From: Clostridium frigoris
GTDB taxonomy: Bacteria > Bacillota > Clostridia > Clostridiales > Clostridiaceae
NCBI RefSeq assembly: GCF_018861865.1
Contig: NZ_JAHLDV010000004.1
Location: 62,001 to 126,000 of the forward strand
Reading direction: 5' to 3'
Length of the DNA stretch: 64,000 nucleotides
The translations under genes were made by a program, and so were the position numbers. The notes below the pieces were generated by a model, which was not told the DNA's origin, did no database searches, and was given only the letters and a program-made list of their open reading frames with translations. Shown here piece after piece: positions 44,957 through 53,553 of the stretch. Numbering within the stretch: the stretch's first letter is position 1; the number at the start of each line of letters is the position of its first letter.

Positions 44957-46324
44957 GTGTTGAATAAGCATACAACCAATGAAGTGCTTAATACTTCGCT
45001 ACCTGTGGTTGCGGAAATAACAATATATACGTTAATGTCTATATTTGATTTAATGATGATAGGCAAATATGGTGGTAATATAGCAGTAAGTGCTGTGGGG
45101 TTAAGTAATAATTTAACAAATGCATTTATAGAAATATTTATTTTAGAAGGATTTTGTATAAGTATTGTTTCATTGGTTTCTAGAATGGTAGGTGCTGGGC
45201 AATATAAAACAGCTGAGAAATTTGCGTCATTAGGATTTATATTAGGAATTGTTTTTTGTTTAATTATTACAATAGTGGTTTTTTCATTTGGCAAAGAGTT
45301 TCTTTATTTACTTGGTGCTAGGAATGATATACTTAAAATAGGATATTCGTATATAAAGATAAATTCTGTAGCTTTATTTTTTTTCATGAGTATGAGACTT
45401 TTAAATTCTATTTTAATAGGATATGGAAATACTTTTATACCGTTTATATGTTCTTTAATTGTAATATTCGTAAAAATCATTTTGAATTATTTGCTGGTTT
45501 TTGGTATTGGGTTTAATACAAGGGGAATAGATGGGTCAGCGATAGCATCTACAGTTGCTTATTTATGTGGATTCGTTTTCTGCTTTTATTATACTGTATT
45601 TAAATCGCAAGTTAAGTTTAAACCATTCTATATTTTTTCTATCTGTTTTAATGATATAAAAAAAATACTAGTACTAGCTATTCCATGTTCCATGGAAGAA
45701 GCAGCATTTAGTATTAGCAAGCTTATGTGTGTTGCTATTATAATTAAATCTGGGAGCATTTCATTTGCATCTGATTCAATAGCTAATATGATAGAAGGAA
45801 TTTCGGTTATGCCAAGTATTGGTTTTGGCATTGCGGTTATTACTTTAGTAGGTATGAATGTAGGAAAAAGAGATTATAAACAAGCAAAAAAAGTTGCGTT
45901 TAACTGTGCATTTTACGCCGCTGCTATGATGAGTATATTTGCAATAATATTCTTATTTATGCCAAATTTTCTGGTGAATTTATTTGTAAATAATAATGAG
46001 AAGAGAGTTGCTTATTTAGCAGGGAAATGTCTTGCAATTGGAGCCGCAGAGCAACCATTTATAGGATTATCATTAGTATTTGCTGGTGCACTCAAGGGGA
46101 TAGGAGATGTTAAAAGTCCATTTTTTATTAGTTGTTTTACAAGCTGGATTATAAGACTACCATTAACATATTATTTTATTAATATGTTAAACTATCCAGT
46201 TACAGCGATTTGGTGGATAACTGCATTTCAATGGGGAGTAGACGCTCTACTTATGTTTAGCTTATTTATTTATAAATTCAATAAAGTATCAAATAGTTCA
46301 AAATCTTATTTTTTTAATAAATAA
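44957..46324 (+). CDS. MATE-family efflux transporter (copy 1)
   Basis: A 455-residue multidrug/toxin extrusion-type exporter with about 12 membrane segments and family segments SIFDLMMIGKYGG and GIDGSAIASTVAYL. It starts with GTG at 44957, nine bases after AGGAGGT. An ATG at 44953 in another frame opens only a four-codon ORF (stop at 44965-44967) that overlaps the true start. A probable -10 TATAAT lies at 44874-44879 with a weak -35. A second MATE gene is at 60589-62016; the substrate of neither can be read. Confidence 0.88.
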   Translation: MLNKHTTNEVLNTSLPVVAEITIYTLMSIFDLMMIGKYGGNIAVSAVGLSNNLTNAFIEIFILEGFCISIVSLVSRMVGAGQYKTAEKFASLGFILGIVFCLIITIVVFSFGKEFLYLLGARNDILKIGYSYIKINSVALFFFMSMRLLNSILIGYGNTFIPFICSLIVIFVKIILNYLLVFGIGFNTRGIDGSAIASTVAYLCGFVFCFYYTVFKSQVKFKPFYIFSICFNDIKKILVLAIPCSMEEAAFSISKLMCVAIIIKSGSISFASDSIANMIEGISVMPSIGFGIAVITLVGMNVGKRDYKQAKKVAFNCAFYAAAMMSIFAIIFLFMPNFLVNLFVNNNEKRVAYLAGKCLAIGAAEQPFIGLSLVFAGALKGIGDVKSPFFISCFTSWIIRLPLTYYFINMLNYPVTAIWWITAFQWGVDALLMFSLFIYKFNKVSNSSKSYFFNK

Positions 46325-46353
46325 AGGAGCTTGTTTTTTAACAAGCTCCTTTT
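46323..46353. terminator. bidirectional terminator
   Basis: Arms AAAGGAGCTTGTT and AACAAGCTCCTTT with a T loop, flanked by T-rich and A-rich sequence. It lies between convergent genes. Confidence 0.85.
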
Positions 46354-46371
46354 AAAATATATTTATCTTAA

Positions 46372-46560
46372 CTATTCTTTGTAATTTGAAAGTGTTGTAT
46401 TAGCAGCTTGCAATGCAGATTGCACCTGATTTAAAGTGTTTTGAATTTGTTGTTTGTTTTCTGCTTTTTCTACTGTATTCACCGCATCAGTTAAACAAGT
46501 AGCTGAAGTTTGAAGTTGTTGGCAAACGTCTTGAACGTGTTGTTTTGCATTTTTTTGCAT
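46372..46560 (-). CDS. small helical hypothetical protein, 62 aa
   Basis: A Gln/Asn/Ala-rich, fully helical-looking protein (QHVQDVCQQLQTSATCLTDA; QQIQNTLNQVQSALQAANTT) with heptad-like spacing, so probably a coiled-coil bundle. Two Cys residues are near the N-terminus. A strong ribosome site (AAGGAGG) and a terminator on its far side support expression. Small proteins of this kind are found in clostridial spores, but that link is only a guess. Confidence 0.65.
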   Translation of the reverse strand: MQKNAKQHVQDVCQQLQTSATCLTDAVNTVEKAENKQQIQNTLNQVQSALQAANTTLSNYKE

Positions 46561-46644
46561 TTAAATTCCTCCTTAAGTTCTTATTAGTACAATTATAGTA
46601 TGAGGTTTTAGATGAAAAAAAATACTTATATAATGAAAATATAT

Positions 46645-47565
46645 TTAATTTTTTTTATTTAATGGTTTTTTTTTAGTAAATCCATCAATGCAAGATACGA
46701 GTTCAGCTATTTCAGGCTTGCTAAGTTGAGCATCTGCGCCAACTGCCTCTCCTTTATGTTTTAAATCACTTGTAATTAATGAGGAGAATAAAATAACTGG
46801 TAATTTTCTAAGAATAGCATGTTCCTTAATTTTACGTGTTAAAGTATGTCCATCCATTTGTGGCATTTCAATGTCAGTTATAAGAACCTGCACATCTTGT
46901 ATAAATTCAATTCCCTTTTGTGAGACTAAATTCAATAAATAATCTAAAGCTTGTTTTCCATCATTAAATATTTTTAAGTTAATAAAGCCGGCTTTAATAA
47001 GAGTATCATTTAATAATTTTCTAATTAAAGGAGAATCATCGGCGAGGACTAGTTTAACATTGGATCTATCTCTATAATCTATGGAAGCGACCCTGTCCTC
47101 ACTAATTCCAGTAGAAGGGCTGATATCAGTAACTATTTTTTCGAAATCTAGCATTAATATTATTTTGTTGCTTAGAACAATATTCCCGATGACTAGTGAA
47201 TTGGTAGATATATCATCTGGCTTTGTTATTTGTTCCCATTTAATACGATGAACACCTACGATACTATCAATACTAAAGGCTACTTCAATTTTGTTAAATT
47301 CACAAAGAATGATCGGTGATTCAATTTCATTTTTATGCTGTTTCTCTAAAACGTATTTTAAGTCAATTAAGGTTATTATTTTATCTCTATATAGTGTAAG
47401 GCCTGCTATGGCAGGATGTGATTCAGGGAGTTTAGTTAAATTGTTTGCATGAATTACTTCTTTAACTTTTATAATATTAATTGCATAAAATTTATTATTT
47501 ATAATAAATTCAAGTATTTCAACCTCGCCAGTTCCAGATTCTAAGAGTATATTATTAGTATTCAT
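46645..47565 (-). CDS. cheV: chemotaxis coupling protein CheV
   Basis: A 306-residue chemotaxis adaptor that links receptors to CheA and takes part in adaptation. An N-terminal CheW domain (about 10-150, VEILEFIINNKFYAINIIKV) is followed by a receiver domain (about 170-300) with phospho-acceptor Asp in VLITDIEMPQMDG and conserved Lys in AQLSKPE. The ATG at 47565 has GAGGG six bases upstream; an in-frame TTG further up is less likely. With the MCP at 55572 and motAB it shows that the organism is chemotactic. Confidence 0.9.
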   Translation of the reverse strand: MNTNNILLESGTGEVEILEFIINNKFYAINIIKVKEVIHANNLTKLPESHPAIAGLTLYRDKIITLIDLKYVLEKQHKNEIESPIILCEFNKIEVAFSIDSIVGVHRIKWEQITKPDDISTNSLVIGNIVLSNKIILMLDFEKIVTDISPSTGISEDRVASIDYRDRSNVKLVLADDSPLIRKLLNDTLIKAGFINLKIFNDGKQALDYLLNLVSQKGIEFIQDVQVLITDIEMPQMDGHTLTRKIKEHAILRKLPVILFSSLITSDLKHKGEAVGADAQLSKPEIAELVSCIDGFTKKKPLNKKN

Positions 47566-47781
47566 ATTTTCCCTCACTTTCAAATAGGTATATAGATAGT
47601 ATTTTGTAAAAACATATGTACTTAATATCTCGAACAGAACTCATATAACTTTACATTAAAATGAAAAGTCGAATTTAAAAATAATAAAATAGAATATAAA
47701 AGTGAAATTGTTAAGCTAAATATGGTAAACTGTATAGTACGTAGAAAAATGTTAACAACATTATTAGAGGGTGAAGTAAAT

Positions 47782-50700
47782 TTGATATTAAATGGCGGAT
47801 GGATAGAAACTACAGAAGGTATGCATACATTTATATTATGGGGCGAAAGTGGTGAAACTAAGTGTACAAGAAGAGGTAGAAAACCTAAAAATGCGCTTCC
47901 ACTATATGAAAAAATGTCTTCAGTTATTGAACTTAGAAGTATTATTAAAGAGCAAGCAATAGATATAAAACATGGAAAATATAAATACGATTTTGAATCT
48001 AAAAATCTTATTAAGAGAGAAATTAGGGGGATTACTTTTAATAATTTAGATGCATTTAATATGATTTTAAATATAGATAGAAACAACCTTTACGAAATTG
48101 AGGTATCAAGGGAATTAAGATTTTGGATTATAGTAGCTAAATTTACAGCTGAGCTAATAATAAAACATAAATATTTACCATCATTAACTATTGATAGGAT
48201 AAATAAAAAAGTGAATTCTCAGTGGAGATGGCATACAAGTGATCCAGAGTATATTGATAAAAAAAAGATTTTATGTAGAAACATGCCTGTGACTTGTAAA
48301 TCATATTTCAATCTAGAAAATCAAGAATTCGTATACACAAATAGTACTAAAGTGGTAAGCAATTTTATGGATTCTATGATTGATAGTATGGTTAGAAGTA
48401 GTTGCATCGGTATAAACAATGAGACTAATAATTTAGAGAATAATTTGAGTAACTTAAGCAGTGATTGGATGCGTTCTCTTTTCTCAGAATTACCGGAGAT
48501 GCCTATTTCCAATAGTGATCAGATTAAAATGCTGAAAGAGTATAAGAAATGGATAGAACCTATAAAGCTTAAAAATAATAACTTTAAATTTCGAACATGT
48601 TTTAAGGTTAATCCACCAAAACGAGAAGAGGATTGGACAATAGAGTATTTGCTTCAAGATAAGGATGATCTTAGTCTTATGCTACCAGCAAAAATGATCT
48701 TTGAGGAGTCTGTTGATACAATAACATATTTGAATAAAAAATTTAATAATCCCCAAGAAAGGTTACTTGAGGATTTAGCGGTAGCATCAAAGATATTTAT
48801 TCCTATTGAAAGAAGTCTTTACGATGCAGTGCCGATAGAATGTAAGTTATCCGAGGAGGAAGCTTATTCATTTTTAAGGGAATCAGCCTATTATTTGAAG
48901 GAGAAAGGGTTTGGTATTATAACACCGGCTTGGTGGAAAAAATCTTCAAGGCTTTCTGTTAAATTAAAGGATAAAAAACACACTACTAATACTAATTTAG
49001 CGGTAAAGAGTACATTCAATATGGATACTATTCTTGAATATGATTGGAAATTGGCATTAAATGGAAATGAAATAAGTGAGAAAGAATTTGATAAAATTTC
49101 AAATCTTAAGGTGCCATTTATCCAGTTAAGGGGACAATGGGTACAGGTTGATATACATCAAATTAAGTCACTTGCTAAGATGAAAATGAACAAGGGGCTT
49201 AATGGAAAGATTCCTATGGGTGAATTATTAAGACTTAACTTAAGTGATGAAGAAATAATTCCTGGAGTTAGCGTTGATAATATGAATAATCAAGAGGCTG
49301 TTGGGCATTTTTTTGAAAAATTATTTAATTTAAATAATATAAAACAAGTTGCTATTCCAAAAGGATTCATAGGTACTCTTCGTGAGTACCAAAAAAGAGG
49401 CTTTTCATGGTTAACATTTCTTAGAAACCATGGTATAGGAGCCTGCCTTGCTGACGATATGGGTCTTGGAAAAACAGTACAAAGCATATGCCTTATGCTT
49501 TATGAGCGGGAAAAGGGGCTAACTGATAAACCGACCTTAATAATATGTCCCACATCTGTTGTGGGAAATTGGGAAAGGGAAATCGAAAAGTTTGCACCAG
49601 GTCTTAAATCTGCAATTCATCACGGAAATAGCAGGTGGAGTTATGAAACTTTTAGCAAAGAAATACATAAAAACGAGGTGGTTATTACAACCTATGCGCT
49701 AATAGTAAGAGACCGAGATTTATTTCAAAAGGAAGAATGGGCAGGAATCATATTAGATGAAGCACAAAACATTAAAAATAGTGCATCAAAACAAACTCAG
49801 TATATAAAAACACTTAAAGCAGAATATAAAGTTGCATTAACTGGAACACCAGTTGAAAATAGACTCTCAGATTTGTGGTCTATTATGGACTTTTTAAATA
49901 AAGGGTATCTATACAATTGGTCAACATTTAGAAGTGAGTTCGCGGTACCAATAGAGAGGGATGGAGATCCTAAAAAAAGTAATAAATTGAAGAAGATAAT
50001 TTCACCATTTGTATTACGAAGACTTAAAACTGATCTAAATATTATTCAAGATTTACCAGAAAAAATTGAAACGAAGGAATATGCATCTTTAACAAAGGAG
50101 CAAGCTACTTTATATCAAGCTGTAGTGAAGGATTGTCTAAATAAAATAGATGATTCTGAGGGAATCCAAAGGAGAGGTCTTATTATTTCTTCATTAACAA
50201 AATTCAAGCAAATTTGTAATCATCCAGTACAGTTTTTAAAGGACAATGGCGAGATTGAGGGTCGGTCTGGAAAACTTGAAAGATTACTCGAAATGCTAGA
50301 AATTGTTATTGCAGAAGGGGATAGATCCCTGGTATTTACTCAATTTGCAGAAATGGGACATATTTTGGAGTCTGAGATTGAGAAAAAATTAGGAGTGAAA
50401 ACATTATTTTTACATGGAGGAACGAGCAGAAAGAAAAGAGAAGAATTAATCAATATATTTCAAAGTGACACGAGTGAGCCTATAGTATTTATATTATCAC
50501 TAAAAGCTGGGGGACTTGGTTTAAATCTAACAAAAGCTAATCATGTATTTCATTTTGATAGATGGTGGAATCCAGCTGTGGAAAACCAGGCAACGGATAG
50601 GGCTTTTAGAATAGGGCAGCTTAAAAATGTACATGTGCATAAATTCATATGCATGGGAACTCTTGAGGAGAAAATAGATCAAATGTTAGAGCGGAAACAG

Positions 50701-50805
50701 GCACTTGCTGAAAGTGTAGTGTCAACAAATGAAAATTGGATATCAGAGATGAGCAATAAGGAGCTCCGCGAGTTATTTGTATTAGAACATAACAATAAAG
50801 CATAA
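47782..50805 (+). CDS. SNF2-family DNA/RNA helicase
   Basis: A 1007-residue bacterial SNF2 ATPase. The N-terminal half holds the SNF2-associated regions; the C-terminal half has the two RecA-like lobes with motif I LADDMGLGKTVQS, motif II ILDEAQNIKN, motif III ALTGTPVENRL, and motif VI QATDRAFRIGQ. Such proteins translocate on duplex DNA and remodel protein-DNA complexes. The start is probably TTG at 47782 (MILNGGWIETTEG), seven bases after GAGGGTGA. An in-frame ATG at 47722 would add 20 residues but lacks a ribosome site. A SWIM zinc-finger gene follows after 73 bases, a recurrent pairing in Firmicutes. Confidence 0.88.
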   Translation: MILNGGWIETTEGMHTFILWGESGETKCTRRGRKPKNALPLYEKMSSVIELRSIIKEQAIDIKHGKYKYDFESKNLIKREIRGITFNNLDAFNMILNIDRNNLYEIEVSRELRFWIIVAKFTAELIIKHKYLPSLTIDRINKKVNSQWRWHTSDPEYIDKKKILCRNMPVTCKSYFNLENQEFVYTNSTKVVSNFMDSMIDSMVRSSCIGINNETNNLENNLSNLSSDWMRSLFSELPEMPISNSDQIKMLKEYKKWIEPIKLKNNNFKFRTCFKVNPPKREEDWTIEYLLQDKDDLSLMLPAKMIFEESVDTITYLNKKFNNPQERLLEDLAVASKIFIPIERSLYDAVPIECKLSEEEAYSFLRESAYYLKEKGFGIITPAWWKKSSRLSVKLKDKKHTTNTNLAVKSTFNMDTILEYDWKLALNGNEISEKEFDKISNLKVPFIQLRGQWVQVDIHQIKSLAKMKMNKGLNGKIPMGELLRLNLSDEEIIPGVSVDNMNNQEAVGHFFEKLFNLNNIKQVAIPKGFIGTLREYQKRGFSWLTFLRNHGIGACLADDMGLGKTVQSICLMLYEREKGLTDKPTLIICPTSVVGNWEREIEKFAPGLKSAIHHGNSRWSYETFSKEIHKNEVVITTYALIVRDRDLFQKEEWAGIILDEAQNIKNSASKQTQYIKTLKAEYKVALTGTPVENRLSDLWSIMDFLNKGYLYNWSTFRSEFAVPIERDGDPKKSNKLKKIISPFVLRRLKTDLNIIQDLPEKIETKEYASLTKEQATLYQAVVKDCLNKIDDSEGIQRRGLIISSLTKFKQICNHPVQFLKDNGEIEGRSGKLERLLEMLEIVIAEGDRSLVFTQFAEMGHILESEIEKKLGVKTLFLHGGTSRKKREELINIFQSDTSEPIVFILSLKAGGLGLNLTKANHVFHFDRWWNPAVENQATDRAFRIGQLKNVHVHKFICMGTLEEKIDQMLERKQALAESVVSTNENWISEMSNKELRELFVLEHNNKA

Positions 50806-50878
50806 AATTCACAGATAATAATTAAAGAGAGTTTTTAATAGTTATTATTTGCATATATAGGCAAGGAGATGTAACTTC

Positions 50879-51691
50879 GTGACTGGAAGAATAAGAAATG
50901 AATTTGGTAGTAATTGGTGGTCTAAAAAATGGAACAATGCAATTTCAAGTTTTACGCAAAGTTCGACGATTAACAGTGGACGGGAATGCGCAAGAGAGGG
51001 CAATGTACTGAGCTTAAACTTTTGCATGGGAGAAATAAATGCACGAGTTCAAGGAAGTGACGAAGAGCCTTATAAAGTGAATATAAAAATAGACGTTTTT
51101 AAAGAAGAACAGTGGAAAAAAATTATGAATATCATGGTGCAAAAAGCAATATTTTGTGCCAAACTCTTAAATGGAGAAATGCCAGAAAATATAGAAGAGG
51201 CGTTTAAAGAAGCAGGTGTAACTCTTTTCCCTAAAAAACAAATACATTTAGTAAGCGAGTGTTCATGCCTTAATGTTGAAAATCCATGTAAGCATATAGC
51301 AGCAGTTCATTATATGCTTGGAATTGAATTTGATAAGGATCCTTTTGTAATTTTAAAACTTAGAGGTATGGATAAAGAAAGTTTTCTTAAAGCACTCAGG
51401 ACTTTAAGAAGTGGAAATGAAGGGGAACAGGTCAAGAGAAAAGCAAAAATACATCGTAGGTCAAGAAAAACTATTGAAGATTTAAAACGAGAATTTGAAA
51501 ATTTCGATATAATTGATGAAGATATTTTAAATATGACATTCTCTTATATGACACCAGAAGTTAAACATGAAGTCATAAGCACACTTGGGATTCCAGAATT
51601 TTGCAGCAACGGAGATGAGTTTAAATGTAAAATGACGGTGGCGTATACTAGCACTGAAGAGGAAACAAGGAAGTACTTAATGGGAAAGTAG
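50879..51691 (+). CDS. SWIM zinc-finger protein
   Basis: A 270-residue protein with the SWIM signature C-x-C-x(n)-C-x-H in ECSCLNVENPCKHIAAVHY (about residues 126-146), expected to bind zinc and possibly nucleic acid. It begins MTGRIRNEFGSNWWSKKWNN, usual for this family. GTG start at 50879, ten bases after AAGGAG. Standing directly behind the SNF2 gene suggests that the two work as one complex; the process is unknown. The C-terminal part is basic (RKAKIHRRSRKTIEDLKRE). Confidence 0.85.
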   Translation: MTGRIRNEFGSNWWSKKWNNAISSFTQSSTINSGRECAREGNVLSLNFCMGEINARVQGSDEEPYKVNIKIDVFKEEQWKKIMNIMVQKAIFCAKLLNGEMPENIEEAFKEAGVTLFPKKQIHLVSECSCLNVENPCKHIAAVHYMLGIEFDKDPFVILKLRGMDKESFLKALRTLRSGNEGEQVKRKAKIHRRSRKTIEDLKREFENFDIIDEDILNMTFSYMTPEVKHEVISTLGIPEFCSNGDEFKCKMTVAYTSTEEETRKYLMGK

Positions 51692-51735
51692 CATTAGCAT
51701 ACGGTGTTAGGTAAAGCGGCGAGGAGATAAATTAT

Positions 51736-53538
51736 ATGGGGAAATTAATAAATTTAACTAAAGGTAATAGAGTGTTATATGTAGCAGCAATACTTTCTAT
51801 AGCAGCAGCTACATTTATAGCAATGCTAGAGCCTTTGATTATAAAAATAACAATAGATTCAGTAATAGGAAATAAACCAATGGATGTAATAAAACCTTTG
51901 CAAAAGCTCATTATGGAAGTAGGCGGCAAAGAGGTACTTATAACAAATTTATGGATTTGTGCGTTAAGTCTTGTAACATTAACATGTATTAGAGGTGTTT
52001 TCTTGTTTTTGAGTGGAAATTTTTCTTCCCGCGCTGCTGAAAATATATCAAGAACTATGAGAGTGAAGCTTTATAATCATATTCAGAATTTACCATATGA
52101 GTATCATGTGAAAGCCGAATCTGGAGACCTCATTCAAAGATGTACCTCGGATGTGGAAACCGTTAGAAAATTTTTTGCAACTCAAATGGTGGAAATAGGA
52201 AGAGCATTTTTTATAGTAGTTTTTGCAATAATAATGATGTTGTCACTTAATAAAAAAATGACGATTATTGCCATGGTGATAGTACCGATTATTTTTATTT
52301 TTTCATATGTGTTTTTTTATAAAATAAAAAGTACTTTTGAAAAAGCAGATGAACAAGAGGGTGTTCTAACAACTATTCTTCAAGAAAATTTAAGCGGAGT
52401 TAGGGTTGTAAAAGCATTTGGAAGACAAAATTTTGAAATTGAAAAATATGAAAAAGAGAACAAGAAATATAGAGAGTTAAATTTCAAATTAGTAAAACTA
52501 GAATCAGTTTATTGGTCATCATCTGATATACTTTGTATGACCCAAATTGGTCTAGTTTTGGTTTTGGGTATTTATTTTGCAGTTAATGGAGTAATAAGCC
52601 TAGGTACTTTGGTGGTATTTAACACCTATGAAGGAATGTTATTATGGCCAGTAAGGCAGCTGGGTAGAGTTCTAACTGACATGGGTAAAATGTCAGTTTC
52701 CCTTAAGAGAATATCAAAGATTCTTGATGTTCCAGTGGAAAGGGAATATGGGAAGGCACTTAAGAGTGAAATTAAAGGAGAAATAAGTTTTGAAAATGTA
52801 AACTTTGAATACGAGAAGGGCCACGCGATTCTAAAAGATTTAACTTTTAAAGTTGCGAGAGGTGAAACAGTTGCCATTGTTGGTCCAACGGGCTCAGGCA
52901 AGTCATCACTCGTACATCTCTTATTAAGGCTTTATGATTATAATAGCGGGTCTATAAAAATTGATGGAGTAGAACTTAAAGATATTGAAAGAAAACATAT
53001 GAGGCGTAATGTAGGTATAGTACTTCAGGAACCATTTCTTTATTCAAGAAGTATAAAGGAAAATATTAAGATGTCTAAAATCCATTCAGAGGATATAGAA
53101 ATCTATAGTGCAGCTAGTATAGCGGCTGTGCATAATGTTATAACTTCCTTTGAAAAGGGATATGATACTGTTGTTGGAGAAAAAGGTGTTACGCTTTCCG
53201 GAGGGCAAAGACAAAGAGTGGCAATAGCAAGAACCCTTGTAAAAGATATGCCAATACTAATATTTGATGATTCATTAAGTGCAGTGGATTCTGAAACTGA
53301 TAGAATCATAAGAGAAAAACTTAAAAAACGGAGTGAAAACAGTACTACATTCATAATTTCTCACAGAATTTCAACAGTAATGGATTCAGATAAAATTATA
53401 GTATTAAATCATGGGAAGATCGAAACCGTAGGAACCCACGAAACGTTAATTAAAAAAGATGGTTTATATAAAAGAATATGGGAAATACAAACTAATATAG
53501 ATGATATTAAGAATGATGATCAGGTAAGTTATGAATAA
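51736..53538 (+). CDS. ABC exporter half-transporter, degenerate-site subunit
   Basis: A 600-residue type IV ABC exporter with six membrane helices (about 1-320) and an NBD with Walker A GPTGSGKSS, canonical signature LSGGQRQR, Walker B LIFDDSLSAVD and switch His FIISHRIST. The catalytic Glu after Walker B is replaced by Asp. Its partner gene has a modified signature, so together they form a heterodimer with one ATP site unable to hydrolyse, as in BmrCD or TM287/288. It is 44 bases downstream of the SWIM gene and likely co-transcribed. Probably drug or lipid export. Confidence 0.9.
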   Translation: MGKLINLTKGNRVLYVAAILSIAAATFIAMLEPLIIKITIDSVIGNKPMDVIKPLQKLIMEVGGKEVLITNLWICALSLVTLTCIRGVFLFLSGNFSSRAAENISRTMRVKLYNHIQNLPYEYHVKAESGDLIQRCTSDVETVRKFFATQMVEIGRAFFIVVFAIIMMLSLNKKMTIIAMVIVPIIFIFSYVFFYKIKSTFEKADEQEGVLTTILQENLSGVRVVKAFGRQNFEIEKYEKENKKYRELNFKLVKLESVYWSSSDILCMTQIGLVLVLGIYFAVNGVISLGTLVVFNTYEGMLLWPVRQLGRVLTDMGKMSVSLKRISKILDVPVEREYGKALKSEIKGEISFENVNFEYEKGHAILKDLTFKVARGETVAIVGPTGSGKSSLVHLLLRLYDYNSGSIKIDGVELKDIERKHMRRNVGIVLQEPFLYSRSIKENIKMSKIHSEDIEIYSAASIAAVHNVITSFEKGYDTVVGEKGVTLSGGQRQRVAIARTLVKDMPILIFDDSLSAVDSETDRIIREKLKKRSENSTTFIISHRISTVMDSDKIIVLNHGKIETVGTHETLIKKDGLYKRIWEIQTNIDDIKNDDQVSYE

Positions 53539-53553
53539 AAGGCAGGTAATAGT

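Noticed and set aside
47622-48086. Antisense open frame of 154 codons opposite the SNF2 gene
   Set aside because: Hydrophobic, biased composition and no ribosome site; the sense strand encodes a recognised protein.
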